Of a stretch of 64,000 nt of DNA, positions 20,248 through 29,490 are shown piece by piece (positions within the stretch are counted from its first letter, which is position 1; every line of letters begins with the position of its first letter). The position numbers and the translations under genes are program-made. Source of the DNA: DATLGB01 sp963724135 (GTDB lineage: Bacteria; Actinomycetota; Thermoleophilia; Solirubrobacterales; Solirubrobacteraceae); the NCBI GenBank assembly GCA_963724135.1, contig CAVRTA010000006.1:744001-808000 (forward strand). Direction: 5' to 3'. The notes below the pieces were generated by a model. That model did not search any database and was not told where the DNA came from. It saw only the letters and a program-made list of their open reading frames with translations.

Positions 20248-21768
20248 ATGAGCACCGAAGGCCGGCCGGCCACCTCAGAGCACGGGCTCAAGGCGAACGC
20301 GATCGGCTTTGTCGACGCGCTCGTGATCGGGCTCGCCTCGACCGCCCCGGCCTACTCGATCGCGGCGGTGATCGGGATCGTGGTCGTGGGCGTCGGCGTG
20401 CAGGCGCCGGCCGTCCTGCTCGCCTCCTTCGTCCCGATGTTCTTCATCGCGGCGGCCTTCTACTACATGAACCGGGTCGACGCCGACTGCGGGACGACGT
20501 TCAGCTGGGTCACGCGCGCGCTCGGCCCGTACGCGGGCTGGATCGGCGGCTGGGCGATCTGCACGACCGGCATCCTGGTCATCGGCTCGCTCGCGGACGT
20601 GGCCGCGCGGTACCTGTACGAACTGATCGGCGTGGACGCCTCGCTGCAGGTGCGGACGCTCACGGCCGTGGGCGTGATCGCGGCGATGACCTACATCTGC
20701 GTGATCGGGACGGAGATCTCCGCCCGGCTGCAGAACATCCTGATCTTCGCCCAGGTCGGCGCGCTGCTGCTGTTCGCGGTCGTGGCGCTCGTCAAGGCCG
20801 CGGGCGGCGACGCCGAGGTGGGGGCCCCGGACTTCTCGCTCAACTGGCTCAATCCGTTCGAGATCGAGACGACGAGCGCACTGATCGCGGGCCTGCTCAC
20901 GGGCGTGTTCATCTACTGGGGCTGGGAGAGCGCGGTGAACCTGACCGAGGAGGTCGAGAACTCCGAGACCGCCTCGGGACGGGCGGCCGTGTTCTCGACC
21001 GTGATCCTGCTCCTGACCTACGTGCTGGTCACGATCGCGATCGTCGCCTTCGCCTCGCTGGAGACGGTCGCGGGCTTCGAGGACGACGACGCCATCCTCA
21101 GCTCGCTCGCGGGCAGCGTGCTCGGCTCACCCTGGGACCAGTTCGTGGTGCTGGCCGTGCTGACGTCGGCGCTCGCATCGACCCAGACGACCATCCTCCC
21201 CGCCTCGCGTACGTCGCTGTCGATGGCGCGGGCGGGCGCCATGCCCGAGGCGCTCGGCCACATCCACCCGCGCTTCCTCACCCCGGACCGAGCGACGATC
21301 GTGATCGGCGTCCTCGCGACCGCTTACTACGTGCCCGCGAACCTGATCTCCGAGAACTTCCTCTTCGACACGCTCTCGGCGCTGTCGATCATGATCGCCT
21401 TCTACTACTCGCTGAGCGGGCTGGCCTGCGTCATCTACTACCGGCGCGAGCTGACGAAGTCGGTGCGCAACTTCGTCTTCATCGGCGTGGCCCCGCTGAC
21501 CGGCGCGGGAATCCTCGCCTTCCTGTTCGTCAAGTCCGTCATCGACCTCGCCGACCCCGGCGCCTCGTACACGGGCAACAGCATCCTGGGCATGGGCGTC
21601 CCGCTGTTCATCGGCGCGTTCTTCATGCTGCTCGGGGTCGTGTTCGCGCTGCTGTGGCGGGCGAGCGGGCATGAGCGCTACTTCGGGCGCAAGCCGTTCG
21701 AGGCGGTGCCGCCCGAGGCGCTCGCCAAGGGCGCCACCGCGGCGACCCTGTCGGAGACTCCCGCATGA
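20248..21768 (+). CDS. APC-superfamily amino acid permease
   Basis: Amino acid/polyamine permease of 506 residues with about 12 membrane segments. The N-terminus shows the APC opening (GFVDALVIGLASTAPAYSIA) and the helix-3 region CGTTFSWVTRALGPYAGWIG. Helix 6 carries FIYWGWESAVNLTEEVEN and helix 8 ASTQTTILPASRTSLSMARA. The C-terminus is soluble (RYFGRKPFEAVPPEALAKGA). Substrate unknown. It is followed with a 4-nt overlap by a UspA gene, an arrangement seen with amino acid permeases. Confidence 0.9.
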   Translation: MSTEGRPATSEHGLKANAIGFVDALVIGLASTAPAYSIAAVIGIVVVGVGVQAPAVLLASFVPMFFIAAAFYYMNRVDADCGTTFSWVTRALGPYAGWIGGWAICTTGILVIGSLADVAARYLYELIGVDASLQVRTLTAVGVIAAMTYICVIGTEISARLQNILIFAQVGALLLFAVVALVKAAGGDAEVGAPDFSLNWLNPFEIETTSALIAGLLTGVFIYWGWESAVNLTEEVENSETASGRAAVFSTVILLLTYVLVTIAIVAFASLETVAGFEDDDAILSSLAGSVLGSPWDQFVVLAVLTSALASTQTTILPASRTSLSMARAGAMPEALGHIHPRFLTPDRATIVIGVLATAYYVPANLISENFLFDTLSALSIMIAFYYSLSGLACVIYYRRELTKSVRNFVFIGVAPLTGAGILAFLFVKSVIDLADPGASYTGNSILGMGVPLFIGAFFMLLGVVFALLWRASGHERYFGRKPFEAVPPEALAKGATAATLSETPA

Positions 21769-22178
21769 GCCTCGTCCTTGGATACGACGAGTCCCCCGGT
21801 TCCGCGCGCGCGCTCGACGTCGCCCTCGACCTCGCCGGCCTGCTCGGCGAGCCGCTGCACATCGCGTTCGCGGCCCATCCGCCCGGCCGCGCCGGCGAGG
21901 AGTTCCGCGCGCACCTCGCGGCACTGGAGGAGATGGGCCGCGATCTCGTCGACGGGGCGGTCGCGCGGGCGCGGGAAGCGGGCGTGGACGCGACGGCGCA
22001 CGTCGGGCACGAGCGCCCGGTCGATCTGCTGCTGCGACTCGCCGATGAGCACGACGCCCGCGCGATCGTCGTCGGGTCCTACGGCGAGAGTCCGATCAAG
22101 GGCGCCGTCGTGGGCTCGACGCCGCACAAGCTGCTGCACCTGAGCGAGCGGCCGGTGCTGGCCGTCCCGGCTACTTAG
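21765..22178 (+). CDS. Universal stress protein (UspA) family protein
   Basis: Small ATP-binding-type Usp domain, 137 residues. MSLVLGYDESPGSARALDVA opens the fold and the nucleotide motif is VVGSYGESPIKGAVVGSTPH, matching G-2x-G-9x-G-S/T. It overlaps the upstream permease by 4 nt, suggesting one transcript and possible modulation of the transporter. The 3' end overlaps the convergent SDR gene by 8 nt. Confidence 0.92.
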   Translation: MSLVLGYDESPGSARALDVALDLAGLLGEPLHIAFAAHPPGRAGEEFRAHLAALEEMGRDLVDGAVARAREAGVDATAHVGHERPVDLLLRLADEHDARAIVVGSYGESPIKGAVVGSTPHKLLHLSERPVLAVPAT

Positions 22179-22935
22179 CCGGAGTGCTGGGCGTGAAGGT
22201 GTCCCCGCTGCCGGCGCGGCGCAGCAGCCCCGGGGTCAGCGCCCGCAGGACGGGCACGAGCCGGTAGGGCCGCGGCACGTAGCGCTCGGGCCGGCCGCCG
22301 GCGCAGTCGACGATCGCCTGTGCGACCTTGCCCGGCGTCGAGACGATCCAGCGCGTGAGGGCCCGGTCGCGCAGCTCCTGCTGCGGGAAGCCCTCGGTGG
22401 CGACGAAGCCGGGCAGGACGAGGCCGACGTGGACGCCGTGCTCGCGCTCCTCGAGGTACAGCGAGTCGCTCCAGCCGGCGAAGGCGAACTTGCTCGCGCT
22501 GTAGGCGCCGGAGCCGTAGCGCCCGACGCGGCCCGCCGTCGACGAGACGTTGACGATCGCGCTCGGCGCCGAGGCGCGCAGCAGCGGCAGCAGCGCCTCG
22601 GTGACACGGACCTGGGCGTCGAAGTTGAGCTCCATGTGACGCTTGACGTCCTCCCAGCCGCCGTCCGCGAACTTGCCGCGCCAGGCGCCGCCGGCGTTGT
22701 TGACGAGCAGCTCGAGCCGGCCCTCGCGCTCCGCATGCCGCTTGATCTGCTCGGGGGCGTCGGCGGCGGTGATGTCGGCGGCGACGAAGTCGGCGTGACC
22801 GATCTCACGCGCCAGCTTCTCGAGGCGCTCGGCGCGGCGGGCGACCAGCGTCACGTGGTAGCCCTCGCGGGCCAGGCGCCGCGCGGTCGCCTCGCCGATC
22901 CCGCTGCTGGCCCCGGTGACCACGGCGTTTGGCAC
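22171..22935 (-). CDS. Short-chain dehydrogenase/reductase
   Basis: Classical SDR with Rossmann motif TGASSGIGEATARRLAREGY, NNAG (LVNNAGGAWRG), catalytic Ser in VNVSSTAGRVG and YxxxK as YSASKFAF. I take GTG 22935 (PNAVVTGASS) as start since it fits the family; the frame is open to 22977. The C-terminal RYVPRPYRLVPVLRALTPGL is typical of membrane-associated SDRs acting on lipids. Substrate unknown. Confidence 0.88.
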   Translation of the reverse strand: MPNAVVTGASSGIGEATARRLAREGYHVTLVARRAERLEKLAREIGHADFVAADITAADAPEQIKRHAEREGRLELLVNNAGGAWRGKFADGGWEDVKRHMELNFDAQVRVTEALLPLLRASAPSAIVNVSSTAGRVGRYGSGAYSASKFAFAGWSDSLYLEEREHGVHVGLVLPGFVATEGFPQQELRDRALTRWIVSTPGKVAQAIVDCAGGRPERYVPRPYRLVPVLRALTPGLLRRAGSGDTFTPSTPAK

Positions 22936-22974
22936 GGCGGGGAGGCTATGGTGTGCGCCGCCGAGTCCCGGCGC

Positions 22975-23100
22975 CACCGCGGCACCGGGAGCGGGGGACC
23001 CGATCAGTTGGGGCGAATCGCTGCCTGATGGCGGCGTAGCGCAGATTGAGTGCGCGAGCCCGTCAGCTCACCCCGTAGGCGCAACTCAATCGCCAACGGG
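22975..23100 (+). promoter_or_regulatory. c-di-AMP riboswitch (ydaO/yuaA type)
   Basis: The 5' half has GCGGGGGACCC then TTGGGGCGAATCG, and the 3' half has CGAGCCCGTCAGCTCACCCC then GTAGGCG; both blocks match the conserved ydaO core. GATTGAG (23044-23050) pairs with CTCAATC (23084-23090) to close the conserved internal stem. It ends within about 10 nt of an NlpC/P60 cell-wall hydrolase, the usual target in actinobacteria; high c-di-AMP would be expected to turn expression off. Confidence 0.85.
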
Positions 23101-23108
23101 GGTCACCC

Positions 23109-23579
23109 TTGCCGTACGTCAGGTTGTTCATGCTGTCCGTCGTCCTCGCCGCGATCGCGGCGGAGCCCGCCATGGCCCGGCCGCATGCGGGCGGCGCCCA
23201 GTACCGGGAGTACACCGCCGCCGATGAGGCACTCGCCGCTGCCCGGCGCGCGGTCGGCTCGCCCTACTCGTCCGGTGGCACCAGCCGGCGCGGGTTCGAC
23301 TGCTCCGGCCTGACGCGCTGGGCCTATCGCAGGGCCGGCATCAGCCTGCCGCATTCGAGCTTCGCGCAGGCTCGGCGCGGCCAGCGTGTGCGGCGCGGCG
23401 ACATCGTCGCCGGGGATCTCGTGTTCTTCGACACCGCCGGCCCGGGCGCCTCGCACGTCGGGATCGCCACCGACGGCGGCCACGCCATCTCGGCCACCAC
23501 GTCGGGCGGCGTGATGGAGCACACGATCCGCCGCGGCTACTGGGGCTCGCACTACCTCGGCGCCCGCCGCATCGCCTGA
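23109..23579 (+). CDS. Secreted NlpC/P60 peptidoglycan endopeptidase
   Basis: Cell-wall hydrolase predicted to cut stem peptides. The start is TTG 23109 (or ATG 23130); either gives a signal peptide (FMLSVVLAAIAAEPAMA). The catalytic Cys is in GFDCSGLTRWAYRRAGI and the His in SHVGIATDGGHAISA; a third polar residue follows. There is one domain and no SH3 or LysM repeats, so it is a minimal enzyme of 156 residues. Expression is probably controlled by the riboswitch just upstream. Confidence 0.92.
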   Translation: MPYVRLFMLSVVLAAIAAEPAMARPHAGGAQYREYTAADEALAAARRAVGSPYSSGGTSRRGFDCSGLTRWAYRRAGISLPHSSFAQARRGQRVRRGDIVAGDLVFFDTAGPGASHVGIATDGGHAISATTSGGVMEHTIRRGYWGSHYLGARRIA

Positions 23580-23623
23580 CGCCTCCGGCGGGGCCGGGTC
23601 GCAGGCTCTGACGCAGAAGTAAG

Positions 23624-23640
23624 TTACGAGCGAGTAATAT
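23624..23640 (+). promoter_or_regulatory. Possible operator and -10 element before the acyl-CoA dehydrogenase pair
   Basis: TTACGAGCGAGTAA (23624-23637) is a partial inverted repeat (TTACnnGCnnGTAA) like those bound by TetR-type fatty-acid regulators. It overlaps a good -10 hexamer, TAATAT (23635-23640). The ATG at 23649 is 8 nt further on with no ribosome binding site, so a leaderless transcript is plausible. No -35 is convincing. Confidence 0.35.
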
Positions 23641-23648
23641 GTCACGCG

Positions 23649-24966
23649 ATGAGCGTGGCAGAGCGCAGCATGGCCCTCGGTCTGAGGGCCCTCAACTCCC
23701 TGGCCAGCAGTGAGCTGGTCGAGCGCGCGGGGCTGCGCAAGCCCATGACGCGCATCGTGTACCGGGTCAGTCGCGACGGCGTGCGGGCGGCGGGCAGTGC
23801 CGGCCGGACCTTCACCGCCGTCACGCGGCGCGGCAAGCCGGCCCGGCTGCGGGTGAGCGACCCCAGCGGCGTGTTCGATCTTTCCCCGGACGACGAGCAG
23901 CAGATGCTGCGCGACACCTTCAGGGAGTTCGGCGCAGGGCGAGCTGCGGCCGGTGGCCCAGCAGGCCGACGCGGACTGCGCCGCTCCCGACGAGCTGATC
24001 GCCCAGGCCGACGAGCTCGGGCTGACGATGCTCGGCGTGCCCGAGGAGCTCGGCGGCGCGGTCGCCGAGCGCTCCGCGATCACGACGATGCTGGTCGCCG
24101 AAGCGCTGGCGCAGGGCGACGCGGGGCTGGCCACGGCGATCCTGGCGCCCGCCGGCGTGGCGACCGCGCTCGCGCTGTGGGGCGACGCCGACCAGCAGTC
24201 GGCCTACCTGCCGCCGTTCGTCTCCGACGACGTCCCCGGCGCCGCGCTCGCGCTGCTCGAGGCGCCGCCCGCTGTTCGACCCGCACTCGCTGCAGACGAC
24301 GGCCAAGCCCGTCGACGGCGGCTACGTGCTCGACGGCGCCAAGGCGCTCGTGCCCGGCGCAGCCAAGGCGGAGCTGTTCCTGGTCGCGGCGCAGCTCGAG
24401 GGCACCGGGCCCGCGCTGTTCCTCGTCGAGTCCGCGACCGCCGGCGTCGGCACCGAGCCCGAGCCCGCGATGGGCATCCGCGCGGCGGCGACCGCGACGC
24501 TGACGCTCGACGGCGTCACGCTGCCCGGCACCGCGCTCTCGGCGACGGCGACCCGGCCGTGTACTCGGAGTGCGTGCACCGCGCGCGGCTCGCCTGGTGC
24601 GCGATCGCCGTCGGGACGGCGCAGGCCGTGCTCGACCACGTCGTCCCGTACGTCAACGAGCGCAAGGCGTTCGGCGAGCCGATCAGCCACCGCCAGGCCG
24701 TCGCCTTCGCGGTGTCCGACATCGCGATCGAGCTCGAGGGGATGCGCCTGGCCACCTGGCGCGCCGCCGCGCTCGCCGACCAGGGCAAGCCGTTCGCCCG
24801 GGAGGCCGCCGTCGCGCGCCGGCTGTGCGCGACCAAGGGCGCGACGATCGGCTCCCAGGGCGTCCAGCTGCTGGGCGGCCACGGCTACGTCAAGGAGTAC
24901 CCCGTCGAACGCTGGTACCGCGACCTGCGGGCCGCCGGGGTCATGGAGGGAGCACTTCTCGTATGA
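23649..24966 (+). CDS. Acyl-CoA dehydrogenase family protein, three frame breaks
   Basis: FadE-type flavoprotein, about 438 residues once frames are joined. Segments: MSVAERSMALGLRALNSLAS to DTFREFGAG; a shift near 23941, then ELRPVAQQADADCAAPDELI to ALLEAPP; a shift near 24272, then LFDPHSLQTTAKPVDGGYVL to DGVTLPGTAL; a shift near 24540, then GDGDPAVYSECVHRARLAWC to the C-terminus RDLRAAGVMEGALLV. The first two are one extra base each; the third is one base missing or two extra. The ending VMEGALLV keeps a Glu near the usual catalytic-base position. It overlaps the next dehydrogenase gene, so they may form a heteromer. Confidence 0.85.
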
Positions 24967-26188
24967 GCATCAACCTCGAGATCCCGAAGAAGTTCGTCCC
25001 GCTCGTCGACCAGGCCCACCAGGTCGCGGTCAACGTCTTCCGCCCCGTCTCGCGCAAGTACGACCGCGAGGAGCACACCTATCCCAAGGAGCTCGACATG
25101 CTCGCCGCCCTGATCAAGGGCATGGACGACGGCGGCGGCACCGGCGGTGCCGGCGCGGCGGCCGGTCGCGGCGAGGCGGAGTCCAACGGGACGCCGCCGG
25201 ACGGCACCCGCAACGGAGGCGAACATCGCGACCGCGCTCTCGATCATGGAGCTGTGCTGGGGCGACGTCGGCCTGCTGCTGTCGATGCCCGGCCAGGGCC
25301 TGGGCAACTCGGCGATCGCCGCCGTCGCCGACGACGAGCAGATGCGGCTCTACGGCGACAAGTGGGCGGCGATGGCGATCACGGAGCCCGAGGCGGGCTC
25401 GGACTCGGCCGCCATCCGCACCACCGCCGTGCTCGAGGGCGACGAGTACGTGCTCAACGGCGAGAAGATCTACGTCACGTCCGGCGAGCGCGCCGACCTC
25501 GTCGTGGTGTGGGCGACGCTCGACCGCGACCAGGGCCGCGCCGCGATCAAGTCGTTCGTGGTCGAGCGCTCGAACCCAGGGCATGAAGCTGATCCGGGTC
25601 GAGGACAAGCTCGGCATCCGCGCCTCCGACACCGCCGCGTTCTCGCTCGAGGACTGCCGCGTGCCCAAGGAGGCGCTGCTCGGCGATCCCGAGATCAAGC
25701 CCAAGGGCGGTTTCGCCGGCGTCATGCAGACGTTCGACAACACGCGCCCGCTGGTCGCCGCCATGGCGGTCGGCGTCACCCGCGCCGCGCTCGAGCACAC
25801 GCGCGAGGCGCTGCGCGAGGCCGGCGTCGAGCTCGACCCCGACGCCCCCGCGTACGCGCAGTCGGCGGCCGCCGCGGAGCTGCTCGACATGGAGGCCGAC
25901 TACGAGGCCGCGCGGCTGCTCACGATGCAGGCGTGCTGGATGGCCGACAACAAGCAGCCCAACTCGCTGCAGGCCTCGATGGCCAAGGCGAAGGCCGGCC
26001 GGGTCGGCACCGACATCTGCCTGCGCTGCGTCGCGCTGTGCGGCGCCGCCGGGATCGGCGAGACCGAGCTGCTGGAGAAGTGGGCGCGCGACGCGAAGAT
26101 CCTCGACATCTTCGAGGGCACCCAGCAGATCCAGCTGCTGATCATCGCCCGGCTGCTGCTGAAGAAGACCTCGGCCGAGCTCAAATAG
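24963..26188 (+). CDS. Acyl-CoA dehydrogenase, two frame breaks
   Basis: Second FadE-type gene, starting at ATG 24963 inside the previous stop (ATGA). MSINLEIPKKFVPLVDQAHQ leads to NGTPPDGTRN; one extra base near 25214, then EANIATALSIMELCWGDVGL; MAITEPEAGSDSAAIRT is the substrate/FAD region; one extra base near 25580, then MKLIRVEDKLGIRASDTAAF. The C-terminus has LDIFEGTQQIQLLIIARLLL with the catalytic Glu in FEGT. About 408 residues. Chain-length specificity is unknown. The hairpin at 26196 follows. Confidence 0.88.
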
Positions 26189-26195
26189 CGCGCGT

Positions 26196-26235
26196 GAGTC
26201 GCTAAGCGCTCGAAATATCGAGCGCTTCGCGACTC
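26196..26235. terminator. Bidirectional hairpin between convergent genes
   Basis: GAGTCGCTAAGCGCTCGA (26196-26213) pairs at 17 of 18 positions with TCGAGCGCTTCGCGACTC (26218-26235) over a 4-nt loop (AATA). It lies 8 nt past the acyl-CoA dehydrogenase stop and covers the last 11 codons and stop of the convergent hydrolase, so it probably terminates both. Confidence 0.75.
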
Positions 26236-27218
26236 AGGGCGAGCTTTCGGAGCGCGCCGGTGACCTCGTCGGGGCGCTCGAGCGGGCCCATGTGGCCGCA
26301 GTCGCGCAGCTCGACCGTGCCGGCGCAGTCGGGCAGCGCCTCGGCGAGACGCTGCGCGTGCGCCTTGGGCGTGAGCAGGTCGCGGTCGCCGTAGATGACG
26401 AGGGTGGGCACGGTGAGGTGCTCGACGCGGTCGAGCAGGTCCAGGCGTGCAAGCTCGCGCCCGCAGGCCGCGCGGACGCGCGCGTGGCAGCCGAGCACGA
26501 GCTCCTCGGAGAAGCGCACGGCGGCCGGGCTGGCGTCGTGCGTGAGCGCGATGGCACGGACGGCGCGGTGACTGATCGGGCTGGGTTTCGGCGGCAGCGG
26601 CGCCGCCGCGCCCAGGATCAGCCCGCCGAGCATCTGCCGCGCCGACCCTAAGCCCGCGGGCGTGCGCACCACGAGCGCCTCCGTGATCAGGTCGCCGAGG
26701 CCGGTGTTGATCATGGCCACGGCGGACGCGCGGCGGGTGACGTCGTGCCGGCCCGCCCAGGCCGCGACCGTCATCGCCCCCAGCGAGTGGCCGGCGATCA
26801 CGGCGGGGCGGTCACCGAGGCAGGCGCCGAGCACCGCCTCGAGATCGTCGCCGAAGGTATCGATCGACCAGTCGCCGTCCGCGGGTGCGCCGCTGTCGCC
26901 GTGGCCGCGCAGGTCGTAGGCGATCACGCGGTGGTCGGCCATCAGGTCGTGGACCTGGGCGCGCCAGAAGCGCAGCGCGCACACCCAGCCGTGGACGAGC
27001 ACGATCGCCGGCGCGTCCTCGGGGCCGTAGAGCTCGACATTGAGCGAGGTGCCACCGGCCCCCTCGACGGTCTTCTGCTCGCCGCGCGGTGGCGCCTGCA
27101 GCTTCTCCCACAGCGGGTCGGCGGCGATGCGGCGGCGGTCGAGGCGGTCGGCGAGCAGCGCTGAGCCGACACCCGCGCCGGCCAGACCCGCGGCGGCGAC
27201 GAGATTGCGACGGCGCAC
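26202..27218 (-). CDS. Alpha/beta hydrolase
   Basis: Hydrolase of 338 residues with an N-terminal hydrophobic segment (LVAAAGLAGAGVGSALLADR) suggesting export or membrane anchoring. The oxyanion region is LVHGWVCALRFWRAQVHDL, the nucleophile is GHSLGAMTVA, the acid is in VIYGDRDLLTPKAHAQ and the His in DCGHMGPLERPDEV. Substrate unknown. The GTG start overlaps the upstream gene's stop by one base (TAGTG), so translation is coupled. Confidence 0.85.
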   Translation of the reverse strand: MRRRNLVAAAGLAGAGVGSALLADRLDRRRIAADPLWEKLQAPPRGEQKTVEGAGGTSLNVELYGPEDAPAIVLVHGWVCALRFWRAQVHDLMADHRVIAYDLRGHGDSGAPADGDWSIDTFGDDLEAVLGACLGDRPAVIAGHSLGAMTVAAWAGRHDVTRRASAVAMINTGLGDLITEALVVRTPAGLGSARQMLGGLILGAAAPLPPKPSPISHRAVRAIALTHDASPAAVRFSEELVLGCHARVRAACGRELARLDLLDRVEHLTVPTLVIYGDRDLLTPKAHAQRLAEALPDCAGTVELRDCGHMGPLERPDEVTGALRKLALSREALDISSA

Positions 27219-27547
27219 TACGCGGCTTCGGCGTCGGCTTTGGCCGCGGCGCGCGCCCGGCGCGTGATCCGGGGGAGCAGCGCGTCGAGGCGTTTGACCT
27301 CCTCCTCGAGCCGCTCGGTCGCGCCGCGGATCCCGTCGATGTGGCCATCGAGCCCGCGCACGTCGGAGCGCAGATCGTGGATCCCCGCGACGGCCGCCTG
27401 GATGTCCTTGCGCATCAGGCGCATGTCGCGCTCGATGGAGGCGATGGAGCCGCCGAGCGTCTCCAGCGAGCAGAGGATGCGGTCGAGCCGATCGACCGCC
27501 GCGCCGACGCTGCGAGCAGCGGCCTGGACCGGTGATGTCAGACCCAT
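27218..27547 (-). CDS. Small coiled-coil protein, function unknown
   Basis: 109 residues from ATG 27547 (MGLTSPVQAAARSVGAAVDR). The middle is heptad-rich and charged (LDRILCSLETLGGSIASIER, MRLMRKDIQAAVAGIHDLRS, GATERLEEEVKRLDALL), predicting a long coiled coil, and the C-terminus is basic then Ala-rich. No family recognised. It is coupled to the alpha/beta hydrolase and 17 nt downstream of the acyl-CoA oxidase gene, so it may be part of that transcript. Confidence 0.65.
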   Translation of the reverse strand: MGLTSPVQAAARSVGAAVDRLDRILCSLETLGGSIASIERDMRLMRKDIQAAVAGIHDLRSDVRGLDGHIDGIRGATERLEEEVKRLDALLPRITRRARAAAKADAEAA

Positions 27548-27564
27548 GGTCCGGTTAACGGTAC

Positions 27565-29490
27565 TCACTGCGCCAGCGCCACCTCGGAGTTCGCCGGGAC
27601 CGGCAGCTGGGCCTCCGGGACTCCGAACGCGTCCACCAGCGCGGCCGCGTTGGGGCGCAGCTGCTCGCACAGGTGGTTGACGGTTTTCAGGACGGCCTTG
27701 GAAGCCGTCGACGAGAGCCGGCCGTGCTCCTGGAACCAGCCGCGGTCGCGTTCCACGTGCCACAGCGCGTACAGGCTGCAGAGCTGGTCGAGCACCTCCC
27801 GGGTGGTCGTGTCCTCACACGCCTCGACCGCGCGGGCGAAGCTCTCGAGCACGATCTTCTCGGTGTGGACGCGCGCCACCTCGACGATGTGGTCCTGCGT
27901 GTCGATCAGGGTGCGGAAGGGGTCGCCGTCGTCACGCATGCCACGCTGCAGCCGCCGCGCCGCAGCGGCGCGCATGTGGTCCTCGCGCCACTCGAACAGG
28001 TGCAGCTGGTGCTCGCGGTCGAGCAGGTCGGGCTCGTCGCCGCGGAACGGGAGCAGGTCGTCGGCGAGCCGGCCGACGAGCTCGCGCGCGGCCGTGCGCT
28101 CGGCGAGCTGCTCGAAGATCTGGCCGGCGTAGAAGGCGACGGTGCCGAGCGGGTCGAGCTCGCCGAGCTCGTCGCGGAAGTCGGTGAGCAGGTTCTTGGC
28201 CACGAGCTGGCGCAGGACGACGTTGTCGCCCTCGAAGGTGGTGAACACGTCGGAGTCGGCCTTCAGCGCGGCGAAGCGGTTGACGCTCAGGTAGCCCAGG
28301 CCGCCGCACGCCTCCCGACACTCCTGGACGACGTGAGTGCCGTGCCAGGTGGCCGTGGCCTTGATGGCGGCGGCACGGGTCTCCAGGAAGCGGCGCTCCT
28401 CGTCCTGGAAGTCGGGCTGCGTGAAGGCTCGGTGCGTGGTGGCGACGGACTCGGCCTGGGCGAAGTGCAGCGCGTAGGTGGTGGCGAGATCGGGCAGCAG
28501 GCGCCGCTGGTGGGTGCGGTAGTCGAGCAGCAGCGCCTCGTGATCGGCGTCGGGCGGCCCGAACTGGCGGCGCTTGAGCGCGTGGCGGATGGCGATCGTG
28601 GATGCCACCTTGGCCACGCTGATGGCCGCGCCGCCCACGCTCACGCGCCCCTGGATCAGCGTTCCCAGCATCGTGAAGAAGCGCTTGTTGGGGTTCTCGA
28701 TCGGGCTGTGGTAGACGCCCTCCTCGGAGACCGTCGCGTAGCGGTCGAGCAGGGCGTCGCGCTCGACGCGCACGCGATCGAAGCTGATGCGGCCGTTGTC
28801 GACGCCGTTGAGGCCGAGCTTGTGGCCGCAGTCGGTGATCGTGACCCCCTCGACCGGGTGCCCCTCGTCGTCGCGGATGCGCACGAGCAGGCAGTGCACG
28901 CCGCGCGGCTCGCCGCCGACGTGCAGCTGGCAGAAGACGGCGGCCATGCGGCCGTGGCAGGCGGCGTTGCCGATGTAGTCCTTGCGCGCGTGCTCGTCGG
29001 GCGTGTGGATGGTGAAGCCGCCGTCCTCGTAGGTGGCGGTGGTCTGGACGTCCTGGACGTTGGAGCCGTGGAAGGACTCGCTCATCGCGAAGCAGCCCGG
29101 GAGCTCGAGCGTGGCAATGTCGCGCAGGTAGCGGTCGTGGTGCTTCTTGGTCCCGAGGTGCAGGACGGCACCGCCGAAGAGCCCGAACTGGACGCCGAAC
29201 TTGACCACCAGGCTGAGGTCGCCGAAGGCCATCGTCTCGAAGGCGGCGATCGACGCGCCGACCGCGCTCTCGCCCCCGTACTCGGGCGGGTAGGCGAGAC
29301 CCGTCTCGCCCTGCTCGGCCAGCGACCGGGCGAGCGCGTAGACGTGCTCGCGGTACTCGGTGCGCGGCAGGTCGGGTGCCACCGGCCGCAGCTCGGGCCG
29401 GCTGAGGTGGGCGCGGATGCGGTCGCGGACCGCGGCGTGCTCGCCGTCGAGGATGTGGCGCAGCGGTTCCGGGTCGAGCGGCGGGGTCAC
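27565..29490 (-). CDS. Acyl-CoA oxidase
   Basis: Flavin-dependent beta-oxidation enzyme of 641 residues, matching eukaryote-type acyl-CoA oxidases in length and layout. It starts at GTG 29490 (TPPLDPEPLRHILDGEHAAV), overlapping the lplA-like stop by 4 nt. FAD/substrate blocks: CFAMSESFHGSNVQDVQTTA, KDYIGNAACHGRMAAVFCQL, KLGLNGVDNGRISFDRVRV, then ECREACGGLGYLSVNRFAAL and the catalytic-Glu region DVFTTFEGDNVVLRQLVAKN. Expected to make H2O2; no catalase is in the window. Confidence 0.92.
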   Translation of the reverse strand: MTPPLDPEPLRHILDGEHAAVRDRIRAHLSRPELRPVAPDLPRTEYREHVYALARSLAEQGETGLAYPPEYGGESAVGASIAAFETMAFGDLSLVVKFGVQFGLFGGAVLHLGTKKHHDRYLRDIATLELPGCFAMSESFHGSNVQDVQTTATYEDGGFTIHTPDEHARKDYIGNAACHGRMAAVFCQLHVGGEPRGVHCLLVRIRDDEGHPVEGVTITDCGHKLGLNGVDNGRISFDRVRVERDALLDRYATVSEEGVYHSPIENPNKRFFTMLGTLIQGRVSVGGAAISVAKVASTIAIRHALKRRQFGPPDADHEALLLDYRTHQRRLLPDLATTYALHFAQAESVATTHRAFTQPDFQDEERRFLETRAAAIKATATWHGTHVVQECREACGGLGYLSVNRFAALKADSDVFTTFEGDNVVLRQLVAKNLLTDFRDELGELDPLGTVAFYAGQIFEQLAERTAARELVGRLADDLLPFRGDEPDLLDREHQLHLFEWREDHMRAAAARRLQRGMRDDGDPFRTLIDTQDHIVEVARVHTEKIVLESFARAVEACEDTTTREVLDQLCSLYALWHVERDRGWFQEHGRLSSTASKAVLKTVNHLCEQLRPNAAALVDAFGVPEAQLPVPANSEVALAQ

